The notes under the pieces are model-generated. The model had not been told where the DNA came from. It worked only from the letters and a program-made list of their open reading frames with translations, and did not search any database. A DNA stretch of 64,000 bases from Haloquadratum walsbyi J07HQW2. GTDB lineage: Archaea; Halobacteriota; Halobacteria; Halobacteriales; Haloferacaceae. The stretch is taken from positions 2,973,193 through 3,037,192 of the forward strand of contig NZ_KE356561.1 of assembly GCF_000415985.1 (NCBI RefSeq), read 5' to 3'. Shown in pieces: positions 18,701-27,907 of the stretch (within the stretch, counting starts at the first letter, position 1; the number at the start of each line of letters is the position of its first letter). Position numbers and translations under genes: made by a program.

Positions 18701-21227
18701 TGAGGATATTTTACTATATGCGAGTGGTGATGCCCCTAAATACACTGTCGGTATCGAGAGTGAGGATAATCGTAATTTCACCGCTAAAGAGACAATCAAA
18801 TCCAACAGCGACACGGCATGTGAAATAGCAGACATATCCGGATTACAGATACTCCACACGGAATCAGATGAATACAGCATATTCAGCGAGGGTGAGACAA
18901 CAGCATACTCACCACCAAACCACCGCTCAGGCAATCCACTCACCGCCGCTATTGCCATCCCAATCGGGAGTCATGGACTATTGATTGCAGGTGATCATGA
19001 ACGTGATACATATGAATCATATCTTATCGATGCTGCACAGGTATTAGCTGGACATGCAGCAACCGCACTTGACCGCGTTGAGCGAGCTGCGCAGGTTCAT
19101 GAGCACGAGCGTCGATTGCAAGCTATCATTGATCGAATTGATGAGGCAATTTTCTTATCGACGCCAAGGAATCTGTTAACTGATGACTCAGAACGTGCAA
19201 TAATTAGTTCGGGGTATGCTGATATCTGGGGACGAACACTTTCAGAACTGCATGAAGTTCATGAAGAGGGTTTTTTCGAAACACTCCATCCAGATGACCG
19301 TACATCACATCGTCGCTGGGAAGAACAAATCGTCGATGAGATGGAAGCTGGTGACTATGCTGATCGATACAGCCGCGAGTATCGTATCATTCGTCCTGAT
19401 GGGTCAGTTCGCTGGATACACTCAGATTATTATCCAACAGAGTGGGACGATGATAGATTACGTCTTGTCGTCGTCGGTCGTGACATTACCGCCCAACGGC
19501 AGCGGCAGAAACGAATCGAGTCGTTCCATGATGCAACAGCAGAGTTGACCACTGCCGACACTGTTGATGATGCCGGTGAGATTGCCGTTGAGGCTGCTGC
19601 ATCAGTGCTTGATCTGCCTGCAACGGCTGTTTATCATTATAATGATGATACAGGAACACTTGATCCAATTGCCACTGGTCCTGCTACTTCTGTCCCGGCG
19701 GCTGATTCTCTACAGTCACTCACAGCCGCTGAATCGCCCGTATGGAAAACATTTGTCGATGAAACTGTCCAGCGTGTCGATCTTGAGACAACCCCATGTC
19801 TTGATATAGGCACATTCGAGACGGCTGCAGTCCTTCCTCTCGGGCGTAATGGCGTTCTAGTTGTGTGGCAGTCAGCAGATATCGATCTTGATATTGCAAG
19901 TATTCTTGCGGCGACACTTGAAGCAGCACTCAACAGACTTCGGGGTGAACAGCGACTTGAATCACAGCGGGCAGCACTGGATAAACAGACAGAACGAGCC
20001 CGCCGACTTGAGTCAATTACTAAACTGACACAGCGAGTTGAGGCGGCAATTACCACACAGTCATCGCGAACAGGTACATATGAGGCAGTGTGTAGCGAAC
20101 TTGTCGATGTTGACCCGTTCAGTGGTGCTTGGGTCTCGACAGCACCGGTCGGAACCGACCAACTTAGTGTCCAGACGGCAGCGGGGATTGAGACTGACAC
20201 AGTCGAGCGATACTTACATGTTGAAGAGGAGCTGTCAGACTCTGAAAGTGACAACAGTACTCAAAATAATATAATGACTGAGAATCACCCGACGATTGAA
20301 GCATGGCAGACAAACTCAGATGTAGCGGTCAGTGGACTCGTCGAGACCGGTCGACAGCAATCCTGGCGACGGGTCCTCCTTCGACAAGGTATCGGTGCAG
20401 TCTGTGCGGTTCCAATCTCATATGAGGGGATAACGTATGGCGTCCTCACAATTGTGGCTACCGGTGCTGATGCCTTCGATGACCGAACAGTCAATATTCT
20501 TTCACAACTCGGTACCTCAGCTGGGTATGCGATCACCGCACTTGAACGCCAGCGTGCGCTTGAATCTGATGAAACAATTGAATTAGAGTTTCGTGGACAT
20601 GAGATGAATCTCCCCTTTGCGCGCGTTGCTACACAAACTGATGGGCGCGTGCGTCACGATCGAACAGTGAGACGCCAAAATGGGTCTGTCAGTGTGTATT
20701 ATACGATATTCGATGATACTCCATCAACCCTCGTTGAGACCGCGGAGAATACATTCACCGGCAATATAGAGACCGTCACAAAACGAGACAATGCAGTTGT
20801 CATCGAGCGACAAGGTTCATCATGGTTTGGATCGCTGGTATCCGAGTGCGGTGGCATTCTTCGACAGTGCCGTGCTGAAGGAGCAGAGACAACACTCATT
20901 ATTGAACTTCCACAGGAAACGAACACACGAACGATTGTTGAACGCATATTAGAAGCATTCCCCGGACTTGAACTCACAGCACAACGCCAGCATCATGAAA
21001 CAGGCTCAACACCAGAGGAAATTCGAAGCCAACTTGAACAACGACTCACAGACAGACAACTTGAAGCAATCGAGACTGCCCACACAATGGGATACTTCGA
21101 CTGGCCTCGTGAGAGCAGTGGTGAAGAAGTCGCCGCGACACTTGGGATCACTCAGCCAACAGTAAATAAGCATATTCGCCTTGGTGAACACGGGATCTTC
21201 GAGTTGTTGTTCAAGAATCAGTCATGA
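15798..21227 (+). CDS. Giant PAS/GAF sensor with bacterioopsin-activator domain and HTH_10
   Basis: A 1809-residue one-component regulator. Order: receiver-like domain with a long Ser/Asp/Thr-rich insertion (1-200, phospho-acceptor Asp not evident); PAS at about 240-370, 380-525, 530-655, 658-780 and 785-905, several ending in the DITxRK/ER linker; GAF 910-1090; PAS 1103-1235; GAF 1240-1385; GAF 1400-1590; bacterioopsin-activator-type domain 1593-1740; HTH_10 DNA-binding domain 1744-1809 (LTDRQLEAIETAHTMGYFDWPR, then EEVAATLGITQPTVNKHIR). No histidine kinase module is present, so it probably senses redox, light or ligands and binds DNA itself. Bat in Halobacterium controls bop; the targets here are unknown. 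Confidence 0.88.
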   Translation: MEPSFQSLRLATVADEHIITALQNSIDTTGHPIEIIPFPVNLREYGIKSGGHSANTTEDSPSDDTKATVDIDTDASASSSSTETSFQVSSSDLNSDTLDSDAITYNDSTTTVDCLLIERGSLCTADYDAVIQLQRERYPDLPIVALADDSSTETMTTALDAGATTFFPRELCLNRPELVITRILNITTDTSTHIAPHTAPESSSAVEMTDTSVTSSSQTTQDSVFEDSHSISASHARSTEISAIGFQHLCTPAAIIDVTTGTIATLNHAFAELLTHNDDRQDTAGSENNSIDISQCSGRALQSVWDTSATDDFNSLAETLTTVAESKTQQTGDLALTPISEDNSTRWISATLCPIQPSDQFIILTGEEITDRRQQYPESGHVVEIFDQPTTTHDPETGAVRKVNDAFVDILGYHSETNDNESLISKLAVSSSTTETDVNGNTNLDNISGDNYTHTKTQESHSDIQSAIIQAGNEWNPSYHEWQVETANGTTRWLSTNIWPGKDNDGRCVYTVSRDITARKRQEMELDRIKRRFQLVTENVDEIIYVVDADFSEIKYVSDAYEEIWGRSIESLYDDTTAFIDGIDPRDRETFREDFEEMRQEIRAGNPADNYEFEFRIRRPDGDIRWILATGYPVVTDVGPDRYVGFAEDITERRQLKNSYQTLFESISDGLVLHEPQKGDILQVNQQFCSMYGYDREELEDKPFDTVLPDDPEFGYDQALNRIKEVDIGESNLFEWRGQRSNGEIFPVEVHLRAIEIRGCRRILASVRDITDRKERKEQIRESEQTYREIFDKVSAGISIHDPETKDIVEVNDTICSTLGYDRETLLNTAEWITSDDDSYSIKRGAEIIDQVMDSGTSRKYEWVVEDADGNERVMLIKGSPATIDGETRYLATSQEITGRKRRETLVKNLQCAIDDIQDAESKAAIHEIVVKTVRDALNLPLTTCWIHPTSERDSIVDNTVGDDLPIAEDILLYASGDAPKYTVGIESEDNRNFTAKETIKSNSDTACEIADISGLQILHTESDEYSIFSEGETTAYSPPNHRSGNPLTAAIAIPIGSHGLLIAGDHERDTYESYLIDAAQVLAGHAATALDRVERAAQVHEHERRLQAIIDRIDEAIFLSTPRNLLTDDSERAIISSGYADIWGRTLSELHEVHEEGFFETLHPDDRTSHRRWEEQIVDEMEAGDYADRYSREYRIIRPDGSVRWIHSDYYPTEWDDDRLRLVVVGRDITAQRQRQKRIESFHDATAELTTADTVDDAGEIAVEAAASVLDLPATAVYHYNDDTGTLDPIATGPATSVPAADSLQSLTAAESPVWKTFVDETVQRVDLETTPCLDIGTFETAAVLPLGRNGVLVVWQSADIDLDIASILAATLEAALNRLRGEQRLESQRAALDKQTERARRLESITKLTQRVEAAITTQSSRTGTYEAVCSELVDVDPFSGAWVSTAPVGTDQLSVQTAAGIETDTVERYLHVEEELSDSESDNSTQNNIMTENHPTIEAWQTNSDVAVSGLVETGRQQSWRRVLLRQGIGAVCAVPISYEGITYGVLTIVATGADAFDDRTVNILSQLGTSAGYAITALERQRALESDETIELEFRGHEMNLPFARVATQTDGRVRHDRTVRRQNGSVSVYYTIFDDTPSTLVETAENTFTGNIETVTKRDNAVVIERQGSSWFGSLVSECGGILRQCRAEGAETTLIIELPQETNTRTIVERILEAFPGLELTAQRQHHETGSTPEEIRSQLEQRLTDRQLEAIETAHTMGYFDWPRESSGEEVAATLGITQPTVNKHIRLGEHGIFELLFKNQS

Positions 21228-21248
21228 TTACGACGTTTTAACAATAAC

Positions 21249-22772
21249 GAGGCTAAGTCTCCTTCCTCAAGGAACGAACCGCGAAAGCGGTAAGTGAGTA
21301 GGGAGGGGATGGGATACAGCCGTCTACTGATTGTCCCAAAAATACAACTAACAGCAGTCCTTACGTCAAATCAGTGGTCGAAGAAGCGTTCAAATATCGA
21401 GCAGTGCCAGAGGACACCACTACTGCTGAGAGTGCTTGGAATGCTATTCAAACCTGCCGAGAGGTATATAACCATAACCACGCACTCACACAAGAGTATA
21501 GGCCCGCACCTGAGTATAACAAGCCATCGTACAACACGATGCAGAATATGCTTCCCAAATGGAAGCACAAATGGTCTGAGTGGAAAGGAGTGTGCTCGAA
21601 ATGCCTTCAAATGGCAGTTCGTCGTATCAAACATAGCGACAGTGTTCTCGACTCGCTCGAAGAACGTAGATTCGATGTTGGTCGTCTCAAGTCTCAACTG
21701 GAAAGCACCACGAGAGTATCGTAGCATAGCATCAACTATAACCAGTCTGGCTTTGACGTGGATACTAACACGGGTCAGTCTGGTCACGCTATTGGACACT
21801 TCTCACAGATTGGTGATTTCGACTTGGACTACCATCGACAGCTCCCAGATAACGCTGACATCACCGAAGTTATCCTCACAAAGCAGACAACAGGCGACAG
21901 GCGACTGGACGGTAAGTATTGTTGTCGAATACGACGCTGACTATCCAGACAAACCTGCCGCCGACAGTATTTGTGTAGAGGATACCGTTGGAATTGACCT
22001 CGGTGTTACCACGTTCATTCACGATTCAGATAATCGGGTTTTTGCTCGACTAGACGAGGTGAGGTGAGAGACCGTGAGCGAGTTGAGAAACGACACCGCT
22101 CACTTTCTCGCAAGCAGAGCAGTACGAATCCGAAAACTGGAACAAATCTCGACAGTCGCTAGCACGAGCAGATAAGCGATTGACAAATCGAAGAGACGAA
22201 GAGGATTATCGTGATCGTGACAAGCTTGCTCACTGGGACACCCAAGAATACGATGCCGTGTTTCTCGAAGATTTGGATGTGGCTGCGATGACTGAGCAGG
22301 ATAGAAATGCTCGGAATATCGCTGCAATGTCGTGGTATGCGACAATCCAAGCATTCGAGCGACACGGCAAAAAGAATGGGTGCCATCTCGTGAAAGTCCT
22401 ACCAGAAGGGACGACAAAGCGGTGTGCGAAGTGTGGTGTCGAGTCGGACAAGCCATTGTGGGTTCGAGAACATTCCTGTCCAAGCTGTGGACTTACAGTA
22501 GACAGGGAGTATAATGCGTCTTTGGAAGTTCAGCGACTCGGATTAGAGCGTTTGGGAGTGGAGTTTGAAGAGAAAGAGTGAGGACTGGGCTGGGACAGTC
22601 CGAACGAATGTCTGTGGAGACTGGTATCTCTGAGGGCGAGTATCACCGTGATGCACTGCTTTCAGATACTGCCGTAGAAGCAGACAGTCGAATGCGAGAG
22701 CACGGAAGCCCTACCCTCAAGGAACGAACTGATACAACCGTCTCAGTGAGTGAGTAGGGTAGGGTAGTTCAC
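21249..22772 (+). mobile_element. IS605-type element C (second subfamily), tnpB only
   Basis: Bounded by related ends: ggctaagtctccttcctcaa at about 21251 and gtagttcac ending at about 22772. Copies of the sequence cctcaaggaacgaac...gagtaggg lie inside each end (21261-21305 and 22710-22762). This differs from the TCAA-ended elements elsewhere in the window. The element begins about 20 bases after the stop of the giant sensor gene. A small relative with the same ends lies at 43941-44156. Confidence 0.75.
21374..22758 (+). pseudogene. tnpB: tnpB of element C, frameshifted
   Basis: The N-terminal fragment starts at 21374 (VEEAFKYRAVPEDTT, CREVYNHNHAL). A central fragment in another frame carries the first RuvC Asp (VGIDLGVTTFIHD, near 21993). 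A C-terminal fragment from 22180 has the second acidic residue (FLEDLDVAAM), the zinc ribbon (CAKC...CPSC) and the last Asp region (VDREYNASLE). The frame changes at least three to four times. The tail to 22758 (SPTLKERTD) is TnpB-like and overlaps the right-end repeats, the usual place of the guide-RNA scaffold. Confidence 0.82.
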
Positions 22773-23059
22773 TTAATTGGCGGAACTCAATGCTACTTGA
22801 TATACTAATAATGGAAACCAGCGGTAACTATCGGGATCCTACAGCGATCTACGTTATCCTCCACAAATCATGTGTATATCTGAAGAAAACATAGAGTATT
22901 GACTGAAGATGAACGTGACTCATCATACGGTTGGAATAACGACTTGACATACTGTAGAGTTGAGATTAATTGTGAGCGTCGTGAGTGCATAAGACAAACT
23001 AGTTCAACTCAAATTGTGCTAACTGCACGTATATGATCGGTCAGTATATACTGAGTTAC

Positions 23060-23977
23060 AGAAACTCACGGAGAAAGCCCACGAGTTTACTTGTGAGATA
23101 AATCAGACAACCCACTCCACAATCCACGTTCGATAGTAGGCCTGAGCCTCCAACGCTAATCCATACCATACGGTTAGAAACAAATACTGCGTAATCTATG
23201 ATAATGAAGCGAGCCAACCAGTTCACCGTTCGCCCACGCTCCGTCACAGAGCGTGAGGTGTTCGTTCAGTGGTTGGACGCTTCTGGGACTGTGACTGGGA
23301 GTCTCTAGAACGAGACAAACTACGCTCGACGCCACACCAACACTTCCTTGAAGACAAAAGCGTCTGGGACGCCGGCACAGGCAGTCTCGAAGGCAAGATC
23401 AAAGCCGTTCTCAGCAGTAGAGTAGTGTCGCCCAGCAAATCCTCCGCAAGAACTCGAAAGAGTGGCGGTCTTTCTTGTCCGATAATAAAAAGTACTACAC
23501 TGGAAAACTCCAAGACAAACCATCACCGCCGGGATACTGGACTGGGGCACCGAAGACGACGGACGAATGCAGTGCTTCGCACGTATGTCCGTAACGACCA
23601 GTACGTGTCCCGACTGTGACTGTGGCACATACGGAGAGGCGATTCATCACGAGGACTCGCTGGCGTTGGGTGCCCGTGCGGGTTTGAGGTGAGGGATATG
23701 TTGACTTGGGAGCGTCAAAGTCGGTCCTGAGACAGCAAAACACCACAGTTGGGTCGATGACACGGTCCGTGCCGTGTCCCTCAACTGGGACAACCATGAC
23801 TGGCGGGAAAATCATAGCCTGCCCTCCCTTGTGGAGACAACAACCACCGAGGAATACACAACCCAGAGTACCGCATCAAGCGGGAACGGGAGCGGGAGTG
23901 TAGCTCTTGGAGTGTATCAGATCGACTGAGACTCCCACAAGAGGAATCCCACGAGTTCAGTCGTGGGTGGAAATCAA
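23060..23977 (+). mobile_element. IS1341-type element D, internally deleted sister of A
   Basis: The left end follows TTAC (23056-23059) and starts agaaactc. The right end has the same hairpin as element A (23948-23967) and finishes in TCAA (23974-23977). It aligns with A along both ends but lacks about 0.7 kb of the tnpB centre: sequence matching A up to about 466 jumps, at a shared ccagtac, to sequence matching A from about 1170. It cannot encode TnpB. Its right end supplies the stop codon of the gene at 23974-24441. Confidence 0.85.
23204..23900 (+). pseudogene. tnpB: tnpB remnant of element D (large internal deletion)
   Basis: Starts MKRANQFTVRP as in element A, loses frame early, then jumps across the deleted centre to the zinc-ribbon region (CPDCDCGTYGE) and the C-terminal tail. 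The RuvC catalytic core is missing. Confidence 0.82.
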
Positions 23978-24441
23978 GTCTGTGGGTGTGCCCGAACAAC
24001 GACTGACCCATCGTCAATTGAGACCGTTAGTCGATGCCGAATAAGTTGAAATTCCTTACATTCGTGTCCGTCTGGTCCGGTTGTCTGCGTTGTTTTTACG
24101 AATCCAGCCGATTCAAGTCTATTCAGTCGACGATAAATGGTTGGTCGAGAGGCATCACAGACAGATGCTATTTCCCGTCCTCGTTTTGCACCATCACAGA
24201 GCGTTGTGATGATCGCACGAGCGAACTCATCGTCAACAAGTCGAAGCTGTGGGGGCGCACCGGTGTCCCCAGATTCCGTCGTTACCGTTGTCGTGATAAT
24301 ATCTGCTGTTTCACTGCATGGCTGTTGTTGTTCCTGTATATCCACCGAATCATCTCTACCGTCATGATCGGGTTGGGATTCAGATTCAGATTTGTCATTT
24401 GTTTGTTCGTCAGGCTGAGTCAAGGATGGTGTCGTTGACAT
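23974..24441 (-). CDS. Winged-helix regulator (ArsR-like), sibling of 27542-27907
   Basis: A 155-residue protein. The first 65 residues are polar and acidic, probably disordered. Residues about 70-125 form a winged helix: DDEFARAIITTLCDGAKRG, then ASRPTIYRRLNRLESAGFVK as recognition helix, then a wing reaching HECKEFQLI. The ending (VSIDDGSVVVRAHPQT) is a beta strand pair. It shares the SRPTxYRRLxRLxxAGxV core and the K-EF/EFW wing with the protein encoded at 27542-27907. The stop TGA comes from the terminal TCAA of element D; at the reconstructed empty site the protein would also end Thr-stop, so it is unaltered. Confidence 0.78.
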   Translation of the reverse strand: MSTTPSLTQPDEQTNDKSESESQPDHDGRDDSVDIQEQQQPCSETADIITTTVTTESGDTGAPPQLRLVDDEFARAIITTLCDGAKRGREIASVCDASRPTIYRRLNRLESAGFVKTTQTTGPDGHECKEFQLIRHRLTVSIDDGSVVVRAHPQT

Positions 24442-24770
24442 CTATCTATAATACTCTGATACACCCATGTAGTTGTGATGTCAACTGAGATTACCCTCTG
24501 ACCAACCGGAGGCTATCTATATTGACTCATACAAAAATACGAGGCAAAGCTCAGCATTTTGAATCGAGATTGAAACTCGAATAAGGGATTTAGCATAATT
24601 CATTTTAGTTCACTAGAGGTCTCCTGAGATGGTCAAAATTTGTCTATCAGGATTTCATGCGGTTAAGTCTACGAATTTCCTGTTGTGAACTAATTTACAG
24701 AACCACACGGCGAATCCCACAGGGCATGATCCCGAGGTAGTTCACATCTTATCCGTGTTGGTGTGAGTGA
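24442..24770. other. Non-coding gap with possible element-C-type end fragment
   Basis: 329 bases. Promoter of the minus-strand regulator must lie in the first part. At about 24732-24745 the sequence gaggtagttcac matches the right terminus of element C, which hints at an old solo end. No open frame is convincing. Confidence 0.35.
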
Positions 24771-26024
24771 TCAAACGATACTTGATTGGACTGACGCTGG
24801 GATTGAACACTCGAATACGTTTCCAAACGCAATCGTCCGACGTCCAGCGAGTCGGCGAATAAATGTTGAGCAATCTGTTGGCAGTCGGGACGGGGATGTT
24901 GGAACTGCATTGACAAGTTCTTTCATCCGCTGTCGTCGTCGCTGCTCATATCTTGATAGTGCCTGTTCAACCGCCTCAGGACCGTATGCAAGTTCATCTG
25001 CAAGAACCCATGCGTCTTCACACCCAAGCGTTGGGCATAATCGATCTCCTGGGACGCCTGATCGGGCACCGGCTCCAACGAGTGCAACACCGTCCATAGC
25101 GATTGATACCGGATGACTATCGCTCACTCGTCCATATTGAATATCATGCTGATTAAGCTCATCAAAGGGGTCTGTAACTGTATTGAATAGCTTCCCGAAT
25201 CGTGATTTAAACTTCGTCACTCCGATTGCTGCCTCCGCTGAGGTGTCATCTCGAGCCACAAGTCGGACCCACACGTCGGTCCCAGTTGGAATGATAAATG
25301 CAGCAGTCTGAGTATCCCATAGTTCAATTGGGTTCGCTGGAGCGGGTGTCGTTGCTGGCCAATTAAATGACCATGTATGTACATTGCCGTATGAGTTTTC
25401 AGCGTTTGTCTTCGTTGCAAGCACACCGGAATGTTCAGCCACAATCGCGTCGAATCGCTCGGTAATATCGTCAGTAAAACTCGCACACGCTGTGGAATCT
25501 GATGAGGTTTGACCTGCTCCATCGTCTGTTGTTCCTGTTATTGTACTCACGACTCTATCTGTTGTCTCGACACGTTCTCGGATGGACCACTCAAAGATAT
25601 CCTCAAGATCTGAGCGTGAAATCGCAACCAGCGATGGCTCCGTTGAGGTTGTCTTACTGAGTTCAGTCACTTTCTCTGTTGACTTTGTCGTGTCATGATA
25701 GACGAGTTCTCTCAACCCGTGCCCATGCCGCTCAATCGGGCGCCGAAGCCCAATCCGCTCAAGTAACTGCAATCCTGGCTTCCAAAAAACGACACTCCCC
25801 GTTCGGATAGGGTCCGCACCGACGCTTGCGAGCAGTGGGTTCAGACCGGCTTGTTTGATAAATCCAGCCGTCAGCGTCGCAGTAACACCATCGCCAGCAA
25901 TCAGAATTTGTCGGTCACGGTCACCACCCATTCTCGTCTCCGTCTCCGTCTCCGTCTTCGTCGGTGTCGTTGTCTCTGTTTTTTTCGCTGCATCCTTCTG
26001 TTTCTGAGATGATCCAATGTTCAT
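24771..26024 (-). CDS. FAD-dependent oxidoreductase (PHBH/UbiH-type monooxygenase fold), divergent
   Basis: A 417-residue protein, or 386 if translation starts at the Met at 25931 just before the Rossmann strand. The N-terminal FAD strand is ILIAGDGVTATLTAGFIKQAG, where GDGxTA replaces GxGxxG. The second FAD motif is recognisable as ALVGAGARSGVPGDRLCPTLGCEDAWVLADEL (about residues 322-352), equivalent to the GD-AH-P-GQG--ED block of aromatic hydroxylases. The middle is poorly conserved. Substrate unknown. The extreme N-terminus is a run of Thr-Glu repeats encoded by a gtctcc hexamer repeat at 25933-25962, which suggests a start near 25931 or a slippage-prone tail. Confidence 0.7.
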   Translation of the reverse strand: MNIGSSQKQKDAAKKTETTTPTKTETETETRMGGDRDRQILIAGDGVTATLTAGFIKQAGLNPLLASVGADPIRTGSVVFWKPGLQLLERIGLRRPIERHGHGLRELVYHDTTKSTEKVTELSKTTSTEPSLVAISRSDLEDIFEWSIRERVETTDRVVSTITGTTDDGAGQTSSDSTACASFTDDITERFDAIVAEHSGVLATKTNAENSYGNVHTWSFNWPATTPAPANPIELWDTQTAAFIIPTGTDVWVRLVARDDTSAEAAIGVTKFKSRFGKLFNTVTDPFDELNQHDIQYGRVSDSHPVSIAMDGVALVGAGARSGVPGDRLCPTLGCEDAWVLADELAYGPEAVEQALSRYEQRRRQRMKELVNAVPTSPSRLPTDCSTFIRRLAGRRTIAFGNVFECSIPASVQSSIV

Positions 26025-26325
26025 GGATATGCTGAGCTATTTTACCCGATGATCGTTGATTCTCGACTCGCTTCCCTGAATGGTCGTACAGGTGTGCGAT
26101 ACTGCATAATTACTCTTCCACCTGCTATTCGAGTGGATAGTAGTGGAGTATGAGTATCAGCATAGATATGATTAATCTCAATATAAGATCTCCATCTGAC
26201 CTGCTCAAACTGCGCGGTTGCAGGATGGCTTGTCACGCCTTCACATTATTTCTGCCTGGTCTAAATAATAATCATCTGTTTCTACCACAGAAACATTCAA
26301 TCTATGTGGTCTCAATCAACATTAT
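26025..26325. other. Non-coding gap
   Basis: 301 AT-rich bases upstream of the oxidoreductase. It ends in TTAT (26322-26325), the insertion target of element E. No gene is supported. Confidence 0.4.
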
Positions 26326-27323
26326 AGAAAACCAACGGCTTTGATCGTGGGATGAAGCCGACAATCTTAATTCAAAAAACGCCACTGTAGCACGCTGATT
26401 CCCCACCGGATAAGAACCAACCGTCATACATATAAAATATCAAACTGCAGCGCAGCGTACCTGTTGCGCTTGATGTGAATAGTACCGACGCCGCACTCTT
26501 CGAAGCCACCGTCAACACATTTCTCTGGTGCGCTCAGTACGTTATGGACCACGCGTTTGAAGATAAGTATGTTACTACCAACAAGACACAGTTGGACGAC
26601 GAAACCTATGACGGTGTACGAGAAAAAACAAACAGGTTCAATGGTGGGCTGGTGCAGGCCGCGCGGAACAAGACAGTAAAAGCCTGCAAAAACGTTGTAG
26701 AACACTGGAAAGAAGTCAAGGCAAGAAAGCGTCAGCGTCCAAACCACGGTTCACAGCCCTCACGTCGTCTACTCTACGACCACCGAACCGCCACGTTCTA
26801 TGACGATTACGTGAGCCTCGCCACCACAGACGGTCGCATTGAAGCCGACTATATCTTGCCCGAGAAGAATAGTGAGACACCGCAATCGGAGTATCTGTTT
26901 TCAGACGAATACGAAACCACAGGTGCGGAACTGCATTATCGAGACTGTGACTGGATGTCTCATATCCACTGCAAAACGAAAGTAGAGTCCGACAGGTTGG
27001 AACAGGCGACTACCGAGAGCGGAACGGTTCTCGAGTCGGGGTTGCCCTCGGCGTAAACAACCTCGCAGTCACCAGCACAGGCACGTTCTGGACGGGCGAC
27101 GAGTTTGACCACTGGCGACGCGAATAAAAAACGGCGTGGTGAGCTTCAGCAGTGCGGCACGCGCTGGGCACACCAGAATATCCAGTCTATAGGGCGCAAA
27201 GAGGAGGGGCGGTTCAAACTGATCCTACACCACCTCAGCAACGAGTTGGTCGCGGAAGCTCGTGAGAGCAACTGCCCTGTGATTGCGTTCGAGGACTTGA
27301 CCGATATTCGTGAAGGTGAGTAG
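26326..27323 (+). mobile_element. IS1341-type element E, right end lost
   Basis: The left end follows TTAT and starts agaaaacc, with a subterminal imperfect hairpin and the gatgaagccgac block seen in the sister elements. The element stops within tnpB: no zinc ribbon, hairpin or TCAA terminus follows, so the right end has been deleted and it is immobile. Confidence 0.75.
26440..27323 (+). pseudogene. tnpB: tnpB of element E, truncated and with dead catalytic site
   Basis: The reading frame opens with KLQRSVPVALDVNSTDAALF near 26440, but the expected ATG is ATC. It runs well to about 27030 (FLWCAQYVMDHAFEDKY, ARNKTVKACKNVVEHWK), shifts frame, continues as [17 protein letters not shown], shifts again near 27125, and ends after [14 protein letters not shown] at 27323. 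The first RuvC Asp is replaced (VALGVNN where relatives have VDLGVNN). The second acidic motif is intact. The zinc ribbon and C-terminus are absent. Confidence 0.82.
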
Positions 27324-27541
27324 CTCAGATGAATGGTAATATTACTGAACTATGACCGCAATAGTCGCTTGATGATGCTCTAATGCTATGTAACAACTGA
27401 TCCGTCATTTAATATAAATATGTGACACCCCCTCAGATGACCCAATAACTTGGATAATCAATACTGATAGCTGTGACAACAGTTCACAAACAGTCAGTAT
27501 TTCCATCAGCATTTGGATGGAGTATATCTATTATGTGTGTG

Positions 27542-27907
27542 ATGACGACAAATGCATATCCAACTGGTTCGCTTGATGAATCGGGTGGTCTCCAGACCAC
27601 TAATAAAAAAACATCCGTACCAAGTGGAGAATTAATCGATCTCCTTGCAGATGAGTACGTTTGTGCGCTGTTATGTGCACTTAATTCGGATCCACAGCCG
27701 GTCGATACCCTTGTCGAGGCGTGTTCAATGTCTCGACCGACCGCATACCGACGGCTTGACCGTCTCACTGACGCAGGCATCGTTGATGCTCGGATCAATC
27801 CTATGTCTGATGGTCATCACAAACGAGAATTCTGGATTGTGCATGATTCATTTGAAATTCAGATTGATACCGATGGTGTTGATGGGTCACTCACACACGA
27901 TATGTGA
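27542..27907 (+). CDS. Winged-helix regulator (ArsR-like)
   Basis: A 121-residue protein from MTTNAYPTGSLDES; the frame extends upstream to 27473 without protein character. Residues about 28-90 form the winged helix: SGELIDLLADEYVCALLCALNS, then CSMSRPTAYRRLDRLTDAGIV, then a wing HKREFWIV. The C-terminus (FEIQIDTDGVDGSLTHDM) parallels the FQLIRHRLTVSIDDGSVV end of the protein at 23974-24441, so the two are paralogues lying on either side of the FAD oxidoreductase and element E. Ligand and targets are unknown. Confidence 0.75.
   Translation: MTTNAYPTGSLDESGGLQTTNKKTSVPSGELIDLLADEYVCALLCALNSDPQPVDTLVEACSMSRPTAYRRLDRLTDAGIVDARINPMSDGHHKREFWIVHDSFEIQIDTDGVDGSLTHDM

Noticed and set aside
21294-22067. 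A 257-codon open frame in element C starting at 21294
   Set aside because: Only its last third is TnpB; the first part is an out-of-frame reading of the N-terminal half. Treated as part of a pseudogene.
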